Positions 5,082 through 6,427 of a stretch of 6,427 nt of DNA are shown piece by piece (position 1 is the first letter of the stretch; each line of letters opens with the position of its first letter). A program made the position numbers and the translations under genes. The notes below the pieces were generated by a model that was given only the letters and a program-made list of their open reading frames with translations, was not told the DNA's origin and did not search any database. This DNA is from Calditrichaceae bacterium (GTDB taxonomy: Bacteria > Calditrichota > Calditrichia > Calditrichales > Calditrichaceae), in the NCBI GenBank assembly GCA_030622395.1, contig JAUXGF010000172.1, forward strand, positions 1-6,427, written 5' to 3'.

Positions 5082-6392
5082 TTACACAGCAATCTTTGCT
5101 GAACGCAGCGTCTCGGCTATATTTTTTAATTCTGTAAACGACTCTTTAAAGACATGGACGGGTACTCCCAACTTCTGTACCAAATAAGCGGTTGTCCAGT
5201 CATCTAAAAACAAGCCGTCATTGTTTAAGATACGCGGCGGCAGCAAAACTATCTGCCCTAAATCCCTGTATTTAAGCTGATTAAGAATATCATCCGCTGT
5301 CAGTAAGCCTGAAACTTCTACTGATGGTCCGTAAAAATCATTTTTCACGGCAATGAGATCAATTTCAAAATTCCCAATTTTACGTAAAGGGTTAATGATA
5401 TGTTCCTCTAAGGGACGTTTAGCCAGCATTCCCGTTACCCAGGTAATTCTAATCTTTTCTTTAAAGCAGTCCCACAGAAACGGCAGTTCTTGGTTAAAAT
5501 TTTCGATCATTTGCCGGAACTCGCCCACTCCGTTTTCTATCTGATAAAAATCATCATAATATGATGAAGCAGGCAGAGCTGTCTGAGATTTTATAAAAAA
5601 CTCATCGGCAAGATACACAAAGTAGAGACCTAATTCTTTTTTCAATCCAGCGCGAATCTGATTTGTGTGAGCAATAATATCCGGGATTTCTTCCGGCGTA
5701 TAAATACGCAGGGGCGCTAAATTTTCACGGTGTCGCGTTAAACCAACGGGAACCACGGCAATCGATTTAAGGCGCGGATAAAATGATTTAAGGTCGTGAA
5801 CTGTCCGGTCTAAAACAGCTCCGTCATTAATATCCGGACAAAGTACAATTTGGGCGTGCAGCTCAATGCCGTTCCGTGTCAGGTATTCTATTTTTTTTAA
5901 TAAATGATCATTGCGCTTAATTCCTAAAAGTAATTTCCTGGTCTTTTCTTCAGTTGAATGCACCGATATATAAAGCGGACTTAAACGCTGTTCTACAATG
6001 CGCTCTAAATCTTTCTGTTTTAAATTAGTCATTGTGATGTAATGACCGTAAAGAAAAGAAAAACGGTAATCTTCATCCTTAAAATAAAGCGGCTTGCGCA
6101 TGCCTTTTGGATTTTGACAGACAAAACAAAATATACAATTATTGCCGCAGGCTTTTATTTTCATTTCTTCCAAAACCAAGCCGATATCTTCATCCGCTTC
6201 CTTTTCTATATCATAAATAATTTCATCATCGCCGTGTTTAATAAGTACTTCAATGTTTTCATCAGTTGAATAAAAACGGTAGTCCAGCCGGTCATTGATT
6301 GGCTTATCATTTATGCTAATTAAAACACCGCCCGGCTGAATGCCTAATTCACCGGCGATACTATCCGGTTCTATAGATATAATTTTGACCAT
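5082..6392 (-). CDS. PDZ-radical SAM protein of the DUF512 family, function unknown
   Basis: 436 aa. Residues 1-65 form a PDZ-like domain (IEPDSIAGELGIQPGGVLIS, INDKPINDRLDYRFY). Then comes C82-x3-C86-x2-C89, the spacing of the radical-SAM 4Fe-4S motif, followed by QNPKGMRKPLYFKDEDYRFS and FLYGHYITMTNL, which is highly characteristic of this family. Residues 140-270 carry the expected barrel-like blocks (LYISVHSTEEKTRKLLLG, VPVGLTRHRENLAPLRIYTPEE). The C-terminal DUF512 region shows YYDDFYQIENGVGEFR (about 278-293), VTGMLAKRPLEE and LLPPRILNNDGLFLDD. The family is predicted to bind a cluster and SAM, but its reaction is not known to me. One oddity: C92 stands where I recall Asp in FCFIDQ, so the site reads C-x3-C-x2-C-x2-C. 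The start is supported by the PDZ beginning at residue 1; no Shine-Dalgarno is seen. No signal peptide or membrane segment is present, so it should be cytoplasmic. It lies upstream of der, an order I recall from Clostridia. Confidence 0.92.
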   Translation of the reverse strand: MVKIISIEPDSIAGELGIQPGGVLISINDKPINDRLDYRFYSTDENIEVLIKHGDDEIIYDIEKEADEDIGLVLEEMKIKACGNNCIFCFVCQNPKGMRKPLYFKDEDYRFSFLYGHYITMTNLKQKDLERIVEQRLSPLYISVHSTEEKTRKLLLGIKRNDHLLKKIEYLTRNGIELHAQIVLCPDINDGAVLDRTVHDLKSFYPRLKSIAVVPVGLTRHRENLAPLRIYTPEEIPDIIAHTNQIRAGLKKELGLYFVYLADEFFIKSQTALPASSYYDDFYQIENGVGEFRQMIENFNQELPFLWDCFKEKIRITWVTGMLAKRPLEEHIINPLRKIGNFEIDLIAVKNDFYGPSVEVSGLLTADDILNQLKYRDLGQIVLLPPRILNNDGLFLDDWTTAYLVQKLGVPVHVFKESFTELKNIAETLRSAKIAV

Positions 6393-6427
6393 AGCGTTTT
6401 AATTTAATACTAATTAACCAGGTTATA

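Noticed and set aside
6411..6427. CAGGTTATA at the window end (6419-6427) also found at 3294-3302, and the TAACC-A-GGTTA palindrome
   Set aside because: Nine matching AT-rich bases and a 5-bp palindrome are within chance, and the window ends before more can be compared.

Overview
The window (6,427 nt, moderately AT-rich) carries four protein-coding genes, all on the minus strand, plus a partial riboswitch at its left edge. In transcription order (right to left) they are: a PDZ/radical-SAM protein of the DUF512 family (5082-6392); the ribosome-assembly GTPase Der (3309-4619); a secreted zinc metalloprotease of the MXAN_6640 type with a type IX secretion-like C-terminal domain (1197-2846); and an exported TPR-type helical repeat protein (138-1187). 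The last two are 9 nt apart and are probably cotranscribed. Left of them, a minus-strand promoter leads straight into the 5' half of a TPP (thiamine pyrophosphate) riboswitch, which is cut off by the window edge at base 1.

The C-terminal 'GPNPV...GVYIY...KKGKIAVIR' sorting-type domain, a promoter that fits the Bacteroidota consensus (TTTG then TAnnTTTG), and start codons with poor Shine-Dalgarno sequences suggest a member of the FCB superphylum or a related candidate phylum (for example Cloacimonadota, Marinimicrobia or Ignavibacteria-like). This is an inference; nothing in the window fixes the phylum. The DUF512-der gene order is also, from memory, common in Clostridia, so that pair looks like an old conserved neighbourhood.

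The two long spacers (2847-3308 and 4620-5081) hold no gene that I can support. They are packed with short inverted repeats: an inverted repeat built of ~9-bp ACACGGATA-like units (2925-3014); a second built of 8-bp CACAAAGT-like units (3093-3297), whose left arm looks split by a 46-nt insert carrying a GGGATCCC-centred palindrome; and a 262-nt structure (4645-4906) bounded by 24-nt inverted repeats that encloses two more copies of the same palindrome family and several perfect hairpins. The window is therefore four ordinary chromosomal genes separated by repeat-rich, mosaic spacers.

The most solid non-obvious item is the truncated TPP riboswitch with its promoter. The least understood are the palindromic repeat family and the DUF512 radical-SAM protein, which has an extra cysteine beside its predicted Fe-S motif.
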